A stretch of 64,000 nucleotides of DNA from JASLZO01 sp965247995 (lineage in GTDB: Bacteria > Chloroflexota > Dehalococcoidia > UBA6926), in contig OZ252041.1 of assembly GCA_965247995.1 (NCBI GenBank), positions 1,488,001-1,552,000 on the forward strand, written 5' to 3'. This document shows positions 33,315-42,077 of this stretch, piece by piece. A program made the position numbers and the translations under genes. The notes under the pieces are model-generated. The model was not told where the DNA came from and ran no database searches. It saw only the letters and a program-made list of their open reading frames with translations. The first letter of the stretch is position 1. The number at the start of each line of letters is the position of its first letter.

Positions 33315-35054
33315 ATGCCGTCCGCCACGTACGAAGCGCTCCGACGAGGCTCAATGGAGCAGTGGGCCCATTGGAACGATGAATCGACCCCCCGCATAAC
33401 CGTCGGAATATCGGCTTCTGCGGTCTCCGTCGGTGCGGGCGAAACCCTGAACGCCATTCGGGTTGAGTTGGAGCGTCTTGGCCGGCCGGACGTGCGAGTC
33501 CTAGAGGTCGGAGACATCGGATTCTCGTGGGCGGACCCCGTTGTGCACGTGGCCCTCTCAGGGCGTCCGCGAATCATCTACAGAAACCTGACCGCGGACC
33601 TGGTTCGAGGATTCCTGGAAGACGTGTTGGGCCGAACGAATCCGAGGGCAGATCTCGCTCTTGGGGTCGATGGCCCTGAAGCGGTTGGCGGTATCCCCCC
33701 ACTGGCGTCGCAACCGTGGATGCGCGACCAGCTCCGGTTGGTCACGGCCAACTACGGATACATCGAGCCTGGCAACCTGTCGCACTACGTAGCGAGAGGA
33801 GGGTTCGCGTCGTTAGACAAAGCCATCCACCAGATGAGCCCCCAAGACGTAACGGACGCCGTTCGCGAGTCAGGACTGCGAGGCCGCGGCGGTGCACTGT
33901 TCCCAGCAGGAGTGAAGTGGAGCTTCATGCAAAACGCTCCTCCTGGCGACCGCTACCTGGCAATCAACGGCGAAGAGGGAGATCCGGCCGCGTTCACCGA
34001 TGCATCGATCGTTGAGAACGACCCTCACCGATTGGTGGAGGGGATTCTGATCGCGAGCTACGCAATGGGCGCCAACAAGAGCTTCATCCACATCCGAGCC
34101 GAGTACCAGTTGGCGGTCGAACGACTCCGAAGGGCAGTGTCAGAGGCCGAGGACGCCGGTCTTGTCGGTCACGCAGTGATGGGTACCGAGTTCAGCCATG
34201 AGATCGAGATCGAAGCGACCGGCCACGCGTACATCTGTGGCGAGGAGACGGCGCTGATGGAGTCGGTCGAGGGCAAACGCGGGGCGCCCAGGCCCCGGCC
34301 GCCGTTCCCAGCCCAATACGGAATCTTCGGGCGGCCGACTACAGTCAATAACGTTAAAACAATCGCCTACGTGCCTACCGTGATCGAGATAGGGGCGGAG
34401 GCGTTCGCAAAGATCGGAACAGAGAACGCATCTGGGACCGCGTTACTGTCGTTGTCGGGGCACGTCGCTCGCCCGGGCATCGCCGAGGTGCCAGTCGGTC
34501 TGAATCTCCGCACCATCATCACCGATATCGCAGGCGGAGGCCGAGGCGGCAAGCAACTGAAAGCACTGCAGTGCGGCGGGCCGCTGGGCGGGATCATGCC
34601 CATCTCTGAGGCGGACATGCCGGCGGAATTTCAGGCCATGACCGCCAAAGGGTCACCTCTTGGTTCTGGAGGCATCCTTGTATTCGACGAGGACACGTGC
34701 ATCGTCGACGCCATGAAGGTCATCGCCGAGTTCAACGAGGAAGAGTCGTGCGGCAAGTGCTTCCCGTGTCGCAAGGGCACGAGCCAGATCGTCCGGATAT
34801 TCGACAACATTGTTGCGGGGTATGGGGAATCCGGGGACCTCGAGAAGATCGCGGGCATCGGGCAAGCGATGGTTGGAGGGTCGTTATGCGGGCTCGGACA
34901 GCTGGCGCCGGGCGTATTGAACAATGCGGTTCGGTACTTCCGGGAAGAGTTCGAAGAGCACGTGAACGAGCGGTACTGTAGAACCGGGACCTGCACGGCC
35001 CTCAGTGGGGACGCTGCCAGTTCCCGAGGTGGCTCGGCTGTCACGACGTCCTGA
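33315..35054 (+). CDS. NuoF-like NADH-binding flavoprotein subunit
   Basis: From the ATG at 33315 the product is 579 residues. An N-terminal thioredoxin-like [2Fe-2S]-type region without conserved Cys (residues 25-100) is followed by the FMN/NADH domain, with SGLRGRGGALFPAGVKW near 188 and NGEEGDPAAF. The [4Fe-4S] N3 motif is ESCGKCFPCRKGT near 478, with GGSLCGLGQ near 520. This layout is that of HydB/HoxF/FdsB-type subunits rather than the shorter respiratory NuoF. The NuoE-like gene is immediately upstream and the NuoG-like gene is about 19.5 kb downstream, in the same orientation. Confidence 0.93.
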   Translation: MPSATYEALRRGSMEQWAHWNDESTPRITVGISASAVSVGAGETLNAIRVELERLGRPDVRVLEVGDIGFSWADPVVHVALSGRPRIIYRNLTADLVRGFLEDVLGRTNPRADLALGVDGPEAVGGIPPLASQPWMRDQLRLVTANYGYIEPGNLSHYVARGGFASLDKAIHQMSPQDVTDAVRESGLRGRGGALFPAGVKWSFMQNAPPGDRYLAINGEEGDPAAFTDASIVENDPHRLVEGILIASYAMGANKSFIHIRAEYQLAVERLRRAVSEAEDAGLVGHAVMGTEFSHEIEIEATGHAYICGEETALMESVEGKRGAPRPRPPFPAQYGIFGRPTTVNNVKTIAYVPTVIEIGAEAFAKIGTENASGTALLSLSGHVARPGIAEVPVGLNLRTIITDIAGGGRGGKQLKALQCGGPLGGIMPISEADMPAEFQAMTAKGSPLGSGGILVFDEDTCIVDAMKVIAEFNEEESCGKCFPCRKGTSQIVRIFDNIVAGYGESGDLEKIAGIGQAMVGGSLCGLGQLAPGVLNNAVRYFREEFEEHVNERYCRTGTCTALSGDAASSRGGSAVTTS

Positions 35055-35153
35055 TCCGACGGGGTTCGTGGGGGCTCGGCCCTAGGTCGTCAGACCGGCT
35101 GAGGGCGACGTCCCTTCCGCGACGATGTGAGTTCAGTGCCTGATGGAGCGGAT

Positions 35154-36029
35154 ATGAGTTCACCATCAAACGGGAACACCAACGACAACTGGGGGCGGTG
35201 GGGCCCAGACGACGAACGCGGGATGCTGAACCTCGTGACCCCAACCAAAATCCTGGAGGCCATGGGCTTGGTGCGCCGGGGCGCCGTTTATCACCTCGCA
35301 GTGCCCCTGGGGCGGGGCGAACGAATCTACCCAACCTTCCACGAAACGTGGCGGACCACGACGGTAAACACCGATCAGGAGACTGGGGTCGGCGTGAGCG
35401 GCGACGTCGTGATGATGCACTCGCACGCGGGAACTCACGTCGACGCCCTCGCCCATTTCTGGCGCGATGGGACCCTATGGAACGGAAAAGATGCATCGGC
35501 GATCACGTCACGAAACGGCGTTACGTGGGCAGGGGTCGACCGCATCGGGAGCTTCGTGACTCGCGGGCTGTTGGCAGATGTGGCCCGGTTCCGCGGCGTC
35601 GACCATCTGACTCCAACCGACGCGATATCTGGACAAGAACTGGAGGATTGCTTGGAGTCGGTGGGCATTCAACCCCGACACGGAGACGTGCTCCTCCTGC
35701 GCACGGGCTGGCACCGTGTGTTCAGCGAGGACCGCGAGCGGTGGGATTCCGGCGAGCCAGGTTTTGATGAGGCTGCTGCCCAGTGGCTCAATGACCACGG
35801 AATCGTGGCGGTCGGCGCGGACACGCCCGGGCTAGAGTGGATTCCGAACCATCCCTACGGTAATCCGTTCCATGTGCGGGCGCTCCGCGACTACGGGATC
35901 TACATCCTGGAGAATCTTGATCTCGAGGGGATCGGCCAGGATCGTGTGTATGAATTCCTTTTCGTCGCAGCGCCGCTGCCCCTGGTTGCCGGAACAGGCG
36001 CGCTATGTGTCCCGCTGGCCATCGTTTGA
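35154..36029 (+). CDS. Cyclase family protein (kynurenine formamidase-like metal hydrolase)
   Basis: From the ATG at 35154 (with GGAG upstream) the protein is 291 residues. It carries the cyclase-family metal motif HSHAGTHVDALAHFW near residue 98 and the later GADTPGLEW segment. Family members hydrolyse formyl or other amides, or lactones; kynurenine formamidase is the best-known activity, but the longer length and NLVTPTKILEA N-terminus fit the broader uncharacterised group. An in-frame GTG at 35127 would add nine residues. No kynurenine pathway genes are nearby. Confidence 0.88.
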   Translation: MSSPSNGNTNDNWGRWGPDDERGMLNLVTPTKILEAMGLVRRGAVYHLAVPLGRGERIYPTFHETWRTTTVNTDQETGVGVSGDVVMMHSHAGTHVDALAHFWRDGTLWNGKDASAITSRNGVTWAGVDRIGSFVTRGLLADVARFRGVDHLTPTDAISGQELEDCLESVGIQPRHGDVLLLRTGWHRVFSEDRERWDSGEPGFDEAAAQWLNDHGIVAVGADTPGLEWIPNHPYGNPFHVRALRDYGIYILENLDLEGIGQDRVYEFLFVAAPLPLVAGTGALCVPLAIV

Positions 36030-36098
36030 GTCCGGCCGACGAAGGGCCGAACGAGTAGAGCAAAACCGTCAAACGAGAACGACTTCTTCGACTTCTTG

Positions 36099-36467
36099 AT
36101 GAGGGGCTCCAACACCAAGGGGCGGGCGGTCAGGCTGCTGGTTGGCCTTGGTCTTGTCGGTGCGCTCCTCCCGGCCTACGGGCCGCTTGTCGACCATCAC
36201 TTCTTCGAACGGCTGCCAGGTCATGCTCACACGGGTGGAACGGTCCCGTTCGCGGACCACGTACGCTAGTACCAAGCGCCCCACAGTCACGCGTATGGCG
36301 AGCTAGGAGAAGGTGTCCTGTCACTCACGTCGGGTGGCGAAAGCGGAGGCATCGCAGCCGGCCTGTTCATCATCGCGGCGGTCCTGCCCCTCGCTGGCCT
36401 GATCGTTGCAGCGTACCGTCCTACCATGCGCGCCGGGGATTGGCTCGGACGACTCCGAAGTACGTAA
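36099..36467 (+). pseudogene. Histidine-rich two-helix membrane protein gene interrupted by an in-frame TAG
   Basis: Reading from the ATG at 36099, the frame is open for 122 codons except for one TAG at 36267-36269 (codon 57). The first part has a hydrophobic helix (VRLLVGLGLVGALLPAYGPL) and then DHHFFERLPGHAHTGG. After the TAG comes YQAPHSHAYGE and a second helix (AAGLFIIAAVLPLAGLIVAA). The parts fit one small membrane protein with His-rich extracytoplasmic loops, suggesting metal binding. TAG is an ordinary stop elsewhere here, so this is a broken gene, a sequencing error or a truncated variant. It precedes the YtkA-like and cupredoxin-like genes. Confidence 0.55.
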
Positions 36468-36591
36468 GGACCGGTTCTCGAACCTCCCCCACCGCGATCG
36501 GGGTGACCCCGCTTGATCCATCCCCAGCGTCCAGGCGGGCTTCTTGAAACCGCCGCACTCCCGCTTTCCTATCGAGGTCGTTGACGCCCAA

Positions 36592-37149
36592 GTGAACGCT
36601 TCTAATCCAAGACCTCGTGTCGTCATCTGGCTCACGGCCGTGGGGCTCACTTTAGCCCTGATGGCGATCACGACCGTATCAGTCAGCGCTCACGGTGTGC
36701 ACGGCGCAGAGCGCCAAGTGTTCGTGGGCCCTGCGGGACCATTCGACGTCCGCGTGCGGTCGACGACTGCGATAGGCGAGGTACACGTGACGGTCTTCGT
36801 GATCGAGAGCGCAACGGGTGCACAGGTCCCTGACGCCACCGTCTTCGTCGCCATCCAGGACGCAGACCAGGAACGCCCATTGGTGGGACCCGAACCGGCG
36901 TCGTCGATCATCAGTGGCTCCAATGCCTACGCGGCAACCCTCTTGGTCGAAGAACCTGGCGCTCAAGCGCTCACCGGAGAGGTTACGAGCGAGACCGTGG
37001 CCGGTCAGGGAATGTTCGAAGTGCTGGTCCCGATCACCGGTCCCGCATCGCAGATCAACTGGGGATTAATCCTCGTACTCCTCGCCCTCGTGGCGTTTGC
37101 GCTTTGGCCAGTTCAGAAGAAGCGCCGACAGCAGGGTCGGGGAAGCTAG
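36592..37149 (+). CDS. Exported YtkA/FixH-like Ig-fold protein with C-terminal membrane anchor
   Basis: The 185-residue product (GTG at 36592) has an N-terminal signal/anchor helix (VVIWLTAVGLTLALMAITTV) ending before SAHGVHGAE, a beta-rich extracytoplasmic domain with FVGPAGPFDVRV and IGEVHVTVFVIESATGAQVPDA, and a final helix (INWGLILVLLALVAFALW) followed by Lys/Arg residues. This resembles YtkA- or FixH-type domains seen in copper and haem-oxidase maturation proteins; that link is tentative. A TTG at 36544 with AGGCGGG upstream is an alternative start that adds 16 residues. It is followed by the cupredoxin-like gene. Confidence 0.65.
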   Translation: MNASNPRPRVVIWLTAVGLTLALMAITTVSVSAHGVHGAERQVFVGPAGPFDVRVRSTTAIGEVHVTVFVIESATGAQVPDATVFVAIQDADQERPLVGPEPASSIISGSNAYAATLLVEEPGAQALTGEVTSETVAGQGMFEVLVPITGPASQINWGLILVLLALVAFALWPVQKKRRQQGRGS

Positions 37150-37190
37150 TCCCACCATCCATACCATGACCATCCCGGAGGACATTACAG

Positions 37191-37919
37191 GTGACACGGA
37201 TCACGAAGCTGCTCTGGGCAGCTGGAGTTGGCGTCGTCGCACTCGCGGCGTGCGCGCCGGCCTCTGAACCCGAAGACCGTTCGTTCGACCTACGAATCGT
37301 AGATGGCGCACTTGCGGACTCCGTAGACCTACGCGTGAACCAGGGCGACAACGTGTCGATCAACTGGACCAGCGATGCGCCCGCCAGCCTCCACCTTCAC
37401 GGCTATGACGTCGAGATCGACCTGTCGCCGGACCAACCCGGCGAGATGGCGTTCGCCGCCGAGGCCACGGGCGGGTTCGATATCACGATGCACGCCCGAA
37501 CCAACGTGGAGGACGGCGTCGGCAGCCACGAACCGCATACCCATGAATCCACGGAAACGTGTTCTGAACCGGTGCCAGAGCGTGTATCACCAGTTCTCCG
37601 CGTTGAGACGCACCCATCTGCGGACCCCATGTCGTTCGACGTGACCGTCGAGGTCGAGGACCCTCCGCAGGGATCACTCCACTGGCACCTCTACGTCGAC
37701 GGCGCCCTCAAGACGATGACGGCGCACGCGACCACTCGACTGGACCTGCTAGACCCTGGAACCTATCAAGTGCAAGCCGTTCTCTCTAGTGACGCAACGC
37801 ATTGCGAGTACGACATCTCGGACACCACGACGGTGACCGCAGGACATGCGGACGCTCACTCGAGTGACGTGTCGGCTCACGATGAGGTGGTGTTGACGAG
37901 GTTCATCGTGAACCCATGA
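37191..37919 (+). CDS. Cupredoxin-like lipoprotein, histidine-rich
   Basis: The 242-residue product starts at a GTG (37191) with GGAGG upstream and has a lipoprotein signal ending ALAACAP (Cys21). The first domain contains VNQGDNVSINWTSDAPASLHLHGYDV and FAAEATGGFDITMH, the layout of a cupredoxin barrel; the His residues in LHLHGY and ITMH are candidate metal ligands, although a type 1 Cys ligand is not evident. A second beta domain has GSLHWHLYVDGAL and a tail rich in His and Asp. It is probably an outer-face metal-binding protein acting with its neighbours. Confidence 0.72.
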   Translation: MTRITKLLWAAGVGVVALAACAPASEPEDRSFDLRIVDGALADSVDLRVNQGDNVSINWTSDAPASLHLHGYDVEIDLSPDQPGEMAFAAEATGGFDITMHARTNVEDGVGSHEPHTHESTETCSEPVPERVSPVLRVETHPSADPMSFDVTVEVEDPPQGSLHWHLYVDGALKTMTAHATTRLDLLDPGTYQVQAVLSSDATHCEYDISDTTTVTAGHADAHSSDVSAHDEVVLTRFIVNP

Positions 37920-37938
37920 TCGCAACGTTGGATCACTT

Positions 37939-39477
37939 GTGACCGCCCACCGGCTCGCTGCCACAGTCGGGGCGTTCGCTGCGGTCGTGGTTGCGACAGG
38001 CCCCGCGTCTGCCCATGGGTTCGGGGAGCGGTACGACCTTCCGGTCCCCTTGGCCATTTACATTGGCGGTGCTGGTGCTGCCGTGGCCCTGTCGTTCCTC
38101 GTCGTTGGCCTGTTTGTTCGGAGCGAGTTGCGTGGCGCCGAGTACCCGCGTATCGACCTTTACCGTTGGCGCTGGGGCCGTATGCTCGTCCATCCGCTCC
38201 TTGTGGAACCAATTCGGGCAGCGGCCCTCACGGTGTTTGTGCTGGTGGTGGTGGCTGGCTTCTGGGGGAACCAAGACCCAGCCAAAAACCTTGGACCGAC
38301 TGTGGTGTGGGTCCTGTGGTGGGTGGGGATTGTGTACGTATGTGGGCTGATCGGAAACGTGTGGGCGCTGATCAATCCGTGGTCGACCGTGTACCGGTGG
38401 TCCGGTTGGCTCGTGGAGCGCGTGCGTGGATCGCGGTCGGGCAGGGCGCCCTGGGACTATCCGACCGATCTCGGCGCATGGCCGGCAGTACTCGTGTTTG
38501 CAGCGTTCGCGTGGGTGGAAATCGTGTACGCAGACTCGGGCAATCCCTCCACCCTCGCGCTTCTCATCCTGGGTTATTCTGCGTTTACCTGGGCGGGGAT
38601 GGTGCTGTTCGGCCCGGCGGTTTGGCTCCGGAACGGGGAAGCGTTTTCGATTGTCTTCGGGATCCTCGCGCGGTTGGCCCCAGTCGAGATTCGGGTCACG
38701 GATAGTGACGCCTGCGCTGAATGCGCGGACCAGGCGTGCTACTTCGACCGCTCGTGTGCTGACTGCTACGAGTGTTTCGGACGCGCTGATCCTCTGCAGC
38801 GCGGCCTCGCGGTCCGGCCATTCGCCGCAGGCTTACTCCGGGCTGAACAAGTCTCCATGTCCCGCATGGCGCTTGTGTTGGTCATGCTGGCGACGGTGAC
38901 ATTCGATGGACTCACCGAGACAGGCTTCTGGGCAGACATCAACCTTGAGGCCTACAACACGATGCGTTCCTTGGGCCGAACGGCATTCACCATCGCTGAG
39001 ACGGCTGGCCTTTTCATCATCCCGTTCGTGTTCGGAGTCGCGTACTTTGCGTTTATGCGACTTGTTGCGGTATTCGGCGGCAACGGTCCTGACGTGGCCA
39101 CTCTCGGGCGCACGTTTGTTCTCTCCCTCGTTCCCATCGCGTTTGCGTACCACGTTGCCCACTTCTTCTCCTTCTTCTTGATCAAGGGGCAGTTGATTAT
39201 CCCGTTGGCATCGGATCCACTGGGGCAAGGCTGGGACCTATTCGGGACCGCGGATTTCAGACCAGACATCGGGATCGTCAACGCGCGAGTGGCCTGGTTC
39301 GTCGGCGTAGGGGCGATCGTCACCGGGCACATCGTCGCGGTGTATACGGCGCACGTCGTGTCGCTGCGCGTGTTTCCGAATCGGGTGGGCGCCCTGCGGA
39401 GCCAGGCGCCAATGCTGGTCTTGATGGTCGGTTACACGATGCTCAGTTTGTGGATCATTGCTCAACCGATCGTTTGA
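37939..39477 (+). CDS. Polytopic membrane protein, fenitrothion-hydrolase-like family
   Basis: The 512-residue protein (GTG at 37939) has a signal-like first segment ending SAHGFGERYDLPVPL and about ten further membrane helices. A Cys-rich loop (residues 255-280: DACAECADQACYFDRSCADCYECFG) lies in the middle and conserved His residues appear in AYHVAHFFSF and VTGHIVAVYTAHVV near the end. Similar proteins are annotated as fenitrothion hydrolase, after one characterised membrane enzyme, but their general role is unknown. The Cys loop and His pairs suggest metal or haem binding. Position after the cupredoxin-like lipoprotein argues for a joint metal-related function. Confidence 0.7.
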   Translation: MTAHRLAATVGAFAAVVVATGPASAHGFGERYDLPVPLAIYIGGAGAAVALSFLVVGLFVRSELRGAEYPRIDLYRWRWGRMLVHPLLVEPIRAAALTVFVLVVVAGFWGNQDPAKNLGPTVVWVLWWVGIVYVCGLIGNVWALINPWSTVYRWSGWLVERVRGSRSGRAPWDYPTDLGAWPAVLVFAAFAWVEIVYADSGNPSTLALLILGYSAFTWAGMVLFGPAVWLRNGEAFSIVFGILARLAPVEIRVTDSDACAECADQACYFDRSCADCYECFGRADPLQRGLAVRPFAAGLLRAEQVSMSRMALVLVMLATVTFDGLTETGFWADINLEAYNTMRSLGRTAFTIAETAGLFIIPFVFGVAYFAFMRLVAVFGGNGPDVATLGRTFVLSLVPIAFAYHVAHFFSFFLIKGQLIIPLASDPLGQGWDLFGTADFRPDIGIVNARVAWFVGVGAIVTGHIVAVYTAHVVSLRVFPNRVGALRSQAPMLVLMVGYTMLSLWIIAQPIV

Positions 39478-39572
39478 GTGGGTGCCCCGATACAGTGGGC
39501 ACCTCTCCCCGAGAAGCAGGACCTCGGCTGGTACGCTGACGTTACTTCGGGAATACATCGAAGAATGGGGGA

Positions 39573-41972
39573 ATGATGACTGCCTTGGAAAGCAACACAG
39601 CACTGGGCTCGCTCCGGGTTCTGGACCTTGGTGGACTCCCCACTGCGTACGCATCCCGATTGCTGTCGGACTTCGGCGCCGACGTGGTCCTCGTGGAACC
39701 GCCAACCGGAGACCCATCGCGCGCGCTCCCACCGTTCGTGGGAGGACGCGACGACGGTGAGCACAGCCTGGCGTTCGTCGCGCTGCACACCAACAAGCGC
39801 AGCGTGACCGTCGATCTGAACACCGAGACAGGACAGGCGCAATTGAAGGCACTCGCCCAACGGGCCGACGTGCTCCTGGAGAGCTACTCACCCGGACATT
39901 TGCAGCAGATCGGACTCGGGGTCGAGGACCTTCACGAAATCAACCCCGGGCTCGTCGTGTGTTCCGTTACGCCCTTCGGGCAGACGGGACCTTTTTCCAG
40001 CTACAAGGGAACCGACCTTCACGCTGAAGCGATGGGCGGCGTGATGCTTCTCCAAGGCGATCCGTCCAAGGCCCCCTCAATGTCCCCAGCTTTTCTCGCC
40101 TACTCGCTTACTGGAGTCCATGCGGGATTGGGGATCTTGCACGCGCTCTTCGCACGAGCCGAGACGGGCCGTGGGCAGCACGTTGATGTATCGATGCAGG
40201 AGGCGAACGCCAACATCCACTTCATCGTGTCGCAGTACGGATACAACTCGTCGATCGCGCAACGGCCAGGGGTTGGAGCGGGAGGCGGCTCCGGGATTTT
40301 CCAGTGTTCCGATGGGTGGGTCGGGTTCTCGCCGATCCAACCCAACCAGTTCCAGGCTCTTGCCGACTGGATGGGGAACGACGTTCTTCGAGACCCTGTG
40401 TGGCAGGACCTGCGCGTCCGAATGGAGAACGGTGAGTTCATCACCGCTGAGGTGGGACAGTTCATCGCTGGATTCACGGTTGCGGAGTTCGTGGACGAGG
40501 CGCAGAGGCGTCGGATCCCCGCCGCGCCGGTCAGCACCGTCGGTGGTCTCGCAGCGAACATCCACCTGAACGAGCGCGAGTACTTCCAGGAAGCACAGAG
40601 CGACGCCTTCGGCCGGTACCGGTTGCCGGGCCCTCCGGGGCGGTTCAGTGAGACTCCGTGGGCGATCCGGCGGTCCGCTCCGAGGCTTGGGGAGCACAAC
40701 GACGAGGTCCAGGCTGAACTCGCCGTCCGATCGGCTTCGTCGAGACCCAGTCCGAGGAATGGGCCGCCCAAAGCCCCACTGGATGGCGTCCGGATCACCG
40801 ATCTGACCCGTATCTGGGTAGGACCGTACGGAACGCGCCAGCTTGCTGACTTCGGCGCGGAGGTCATCAAGATCGAGTCGTCGCTCTTCGATGCAACGTC
40901 ACGGTTGCCGGGAATCCTGCCGATGCACCCTGAGCTGAACCGTAACAAACTGAGCATCACAGTCGACCTCCACCACGAAGAAGGCCAACAGGTGGTGCGG
41001 CGTTTGGTGGAGAAGAGCGACGTGGTTGCAGAGAACTACGCTCCCGGCGCACTGCGCCGGTGGGGACTCGACTACGACAGCCTCCGCCAAGTGCGAGACG
41101 ACATCGTGTACATCAGCATGCCGGGGTGGGGCGCCACCGGACCGTTTGCCCATCACGTCCTTTTCGGTCTACAAGCGCAAACGGCCTCTGGCGTGACCCA
41201 CCTTTGGGGTCATCCCGACTCACCGCCATCCCTCCGTTGCGGGATCTACTACGCAGACTTCTTCGTCGGTGCCCAGTGCGGGTTCATGTTGGAAACCGCG
41301 CTCTACCACCGCAAGCTCACCGGCCAGGGACAGTTGATCGAAGTTTCTCAGGTTGAGGCGCAGGCAAACGCGCTCGGGATCCCGCTGCTCGACTACTTCG
41401 TCAACGGGATCGATTCTGCACCGCAAGGCAACCATCGGACGTATGCAGCGCCACACGGCGTGTACCCCTGCAAAGGCGTGGATGCGTGGTGCGCGATCGC
41501 CTGTGCAACCGAGGAGGAGTGGCAGGGTCTGGTGAGAGCTCTGACGCCGGCGATGGGACAGCCGCCTGATTGGACCGTGGATCCCAGGTTCGCGTCAATC
41601 GGATCTCGTGTAGAGAACCGAGAACCGCTAGACGAAGCGATCTCAGCGTGGACCATGAACCTCACGCCGAAGCAGGTGATGACGATGCTCCAGCGCTTCG
41701 GGGTGCCGGCGACCGCTGTCCAGTCGACGGAGGACGTGTACTTCGACTCCCATCTGCGTCACCGCGGATACGTGGTCGACATCCAACACCCTGAACCGCA
41801 GTGGGGGAGGCTGGGACACGCTGCCCAGGGAGCTCGGTTGTCCGAAACGCCCGGTGAGGTTCGATTGCCGGCGCCGGCTCTGGGTCAGCACGAGGACTAC
41901 GTGTTGAAGGATCTCCTTGGGATGTCCGAGACCGAAGTGACCCACCTCCGCGAAGGCGGCGTCTTGTCGTAA
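39573..41972 (+). CDS. Fused double-domain CaiB/BaiF (family III) CoA-transferase
   Basis: The 799-residue protein is two CaiB-type modules in tandem (about 12-390 and 405-795); most family members are single-module, about 400 residues. The first module has the catalytic Asp in YKGTDLHAEAMGG (Asp148). At the matching place the second reads VLFGLQAQTASG with no Asp. Because family III enzymes work as interlinked dimers, this may be a covalent pseudo-heterodimer with one active site. The substrate is not known. Two ATGs (39573, 39576) follow GGGGG. A similar fusion is encoded at 49136. Confidence 0.88.
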   Translation: MMTALESNTALGSLRVLDLGGLPTAYASRLLSDFGADVVLVEPPTGDPSRALPPFVGGRDDGEHSLAFVALHTNKRSVTVDLNTETGQAQLKALAQRADVLLESYSPGHLQQIGLGVEDLHEINPGLVVCSVTPFGQTGPFSSYKGTDLHAEAMGGVMLLQGDPSKAPSMSPAFLAYSLTGVHAGLGILHALFARAETGRGQHVDVSMQEANANIHFIVSQYGYNSSIAQRPGVGAGGGSGIFQCSDGWVGFSPIQPNQFQALADWMGNDVLRDPVWQDLRVRMENGEFITAEVGQFIAGFTVAEFVDEAQRRRIPAAPVSTVGGLAANIHLNEREYFQEAQSDAFGRYRLPGPPGRFSETPWAIRRSAPRLGEHNDEVQAELAVRSASSRPSPRNGPPKAPLDGVRITDLTRIWVGPYGTRQLADFGAEVIKIESSLFDATSRLPGILPMHPELNRNKLSITVDLHHEEGQQVVRRLVEKSDVVAENYAPGALRRWGLDYDSLRQVRDDIVYISMPGWGATGPFAHHVLFGLQAQTASGVTHLWGHPDSPPSLRCGIYYADFFVGAQCGFMLETALYHRKLTGQGQLIEVSQVEAQANALGIPLLDYFVNGIDSAPQGNHRTYAAPHGVYPCKGVDAWCAIACATEEEWQGLVRALTPAMGQPPDWTVDPRFASIGSRVENREPLDEAISAWTMNLTPKQVMTMLQRFGVPATAVQSTEDVYFDSHLRHRGYVVDIQHPEPQWGRLGHAAQGARLSETPGEVRLPAPALGQHEDYVLKDLLGMSETEVTHLREGGVLS

Positions 41973-42053
41973 CGCCCTTGGAGTCAGCACGCACTCGGGA
42001 ACGGCGTATAGCCGCAGAGGCGCGCCCGCGAGCCGGGAACCCTACCGGAGCCT

Positions 42054-42077
42054 GGTCCGTAGCCGAGCTATCGGACC
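42054..42077. terminator. Hairpin between convergent CoA-transferase and molybdenum hydroxylase genes
   Basis: GGTCCG-TAGC pairs with GCTA-CGGACC through one bulged T, giving a 10-bp stem with a CGA loop at 42054-42077. It overlaps the stop codon of the minus-strand gene. Shared terminator function is plausible. Confidence 0.5.

Noticed and set aside
36069..36290. Minus-strand open frame over the His-rich gene
   Set aside because: The plus-strand frame has membrane helices and a consistent protein pattern on both sides of the TAG; the minus frame has neither.
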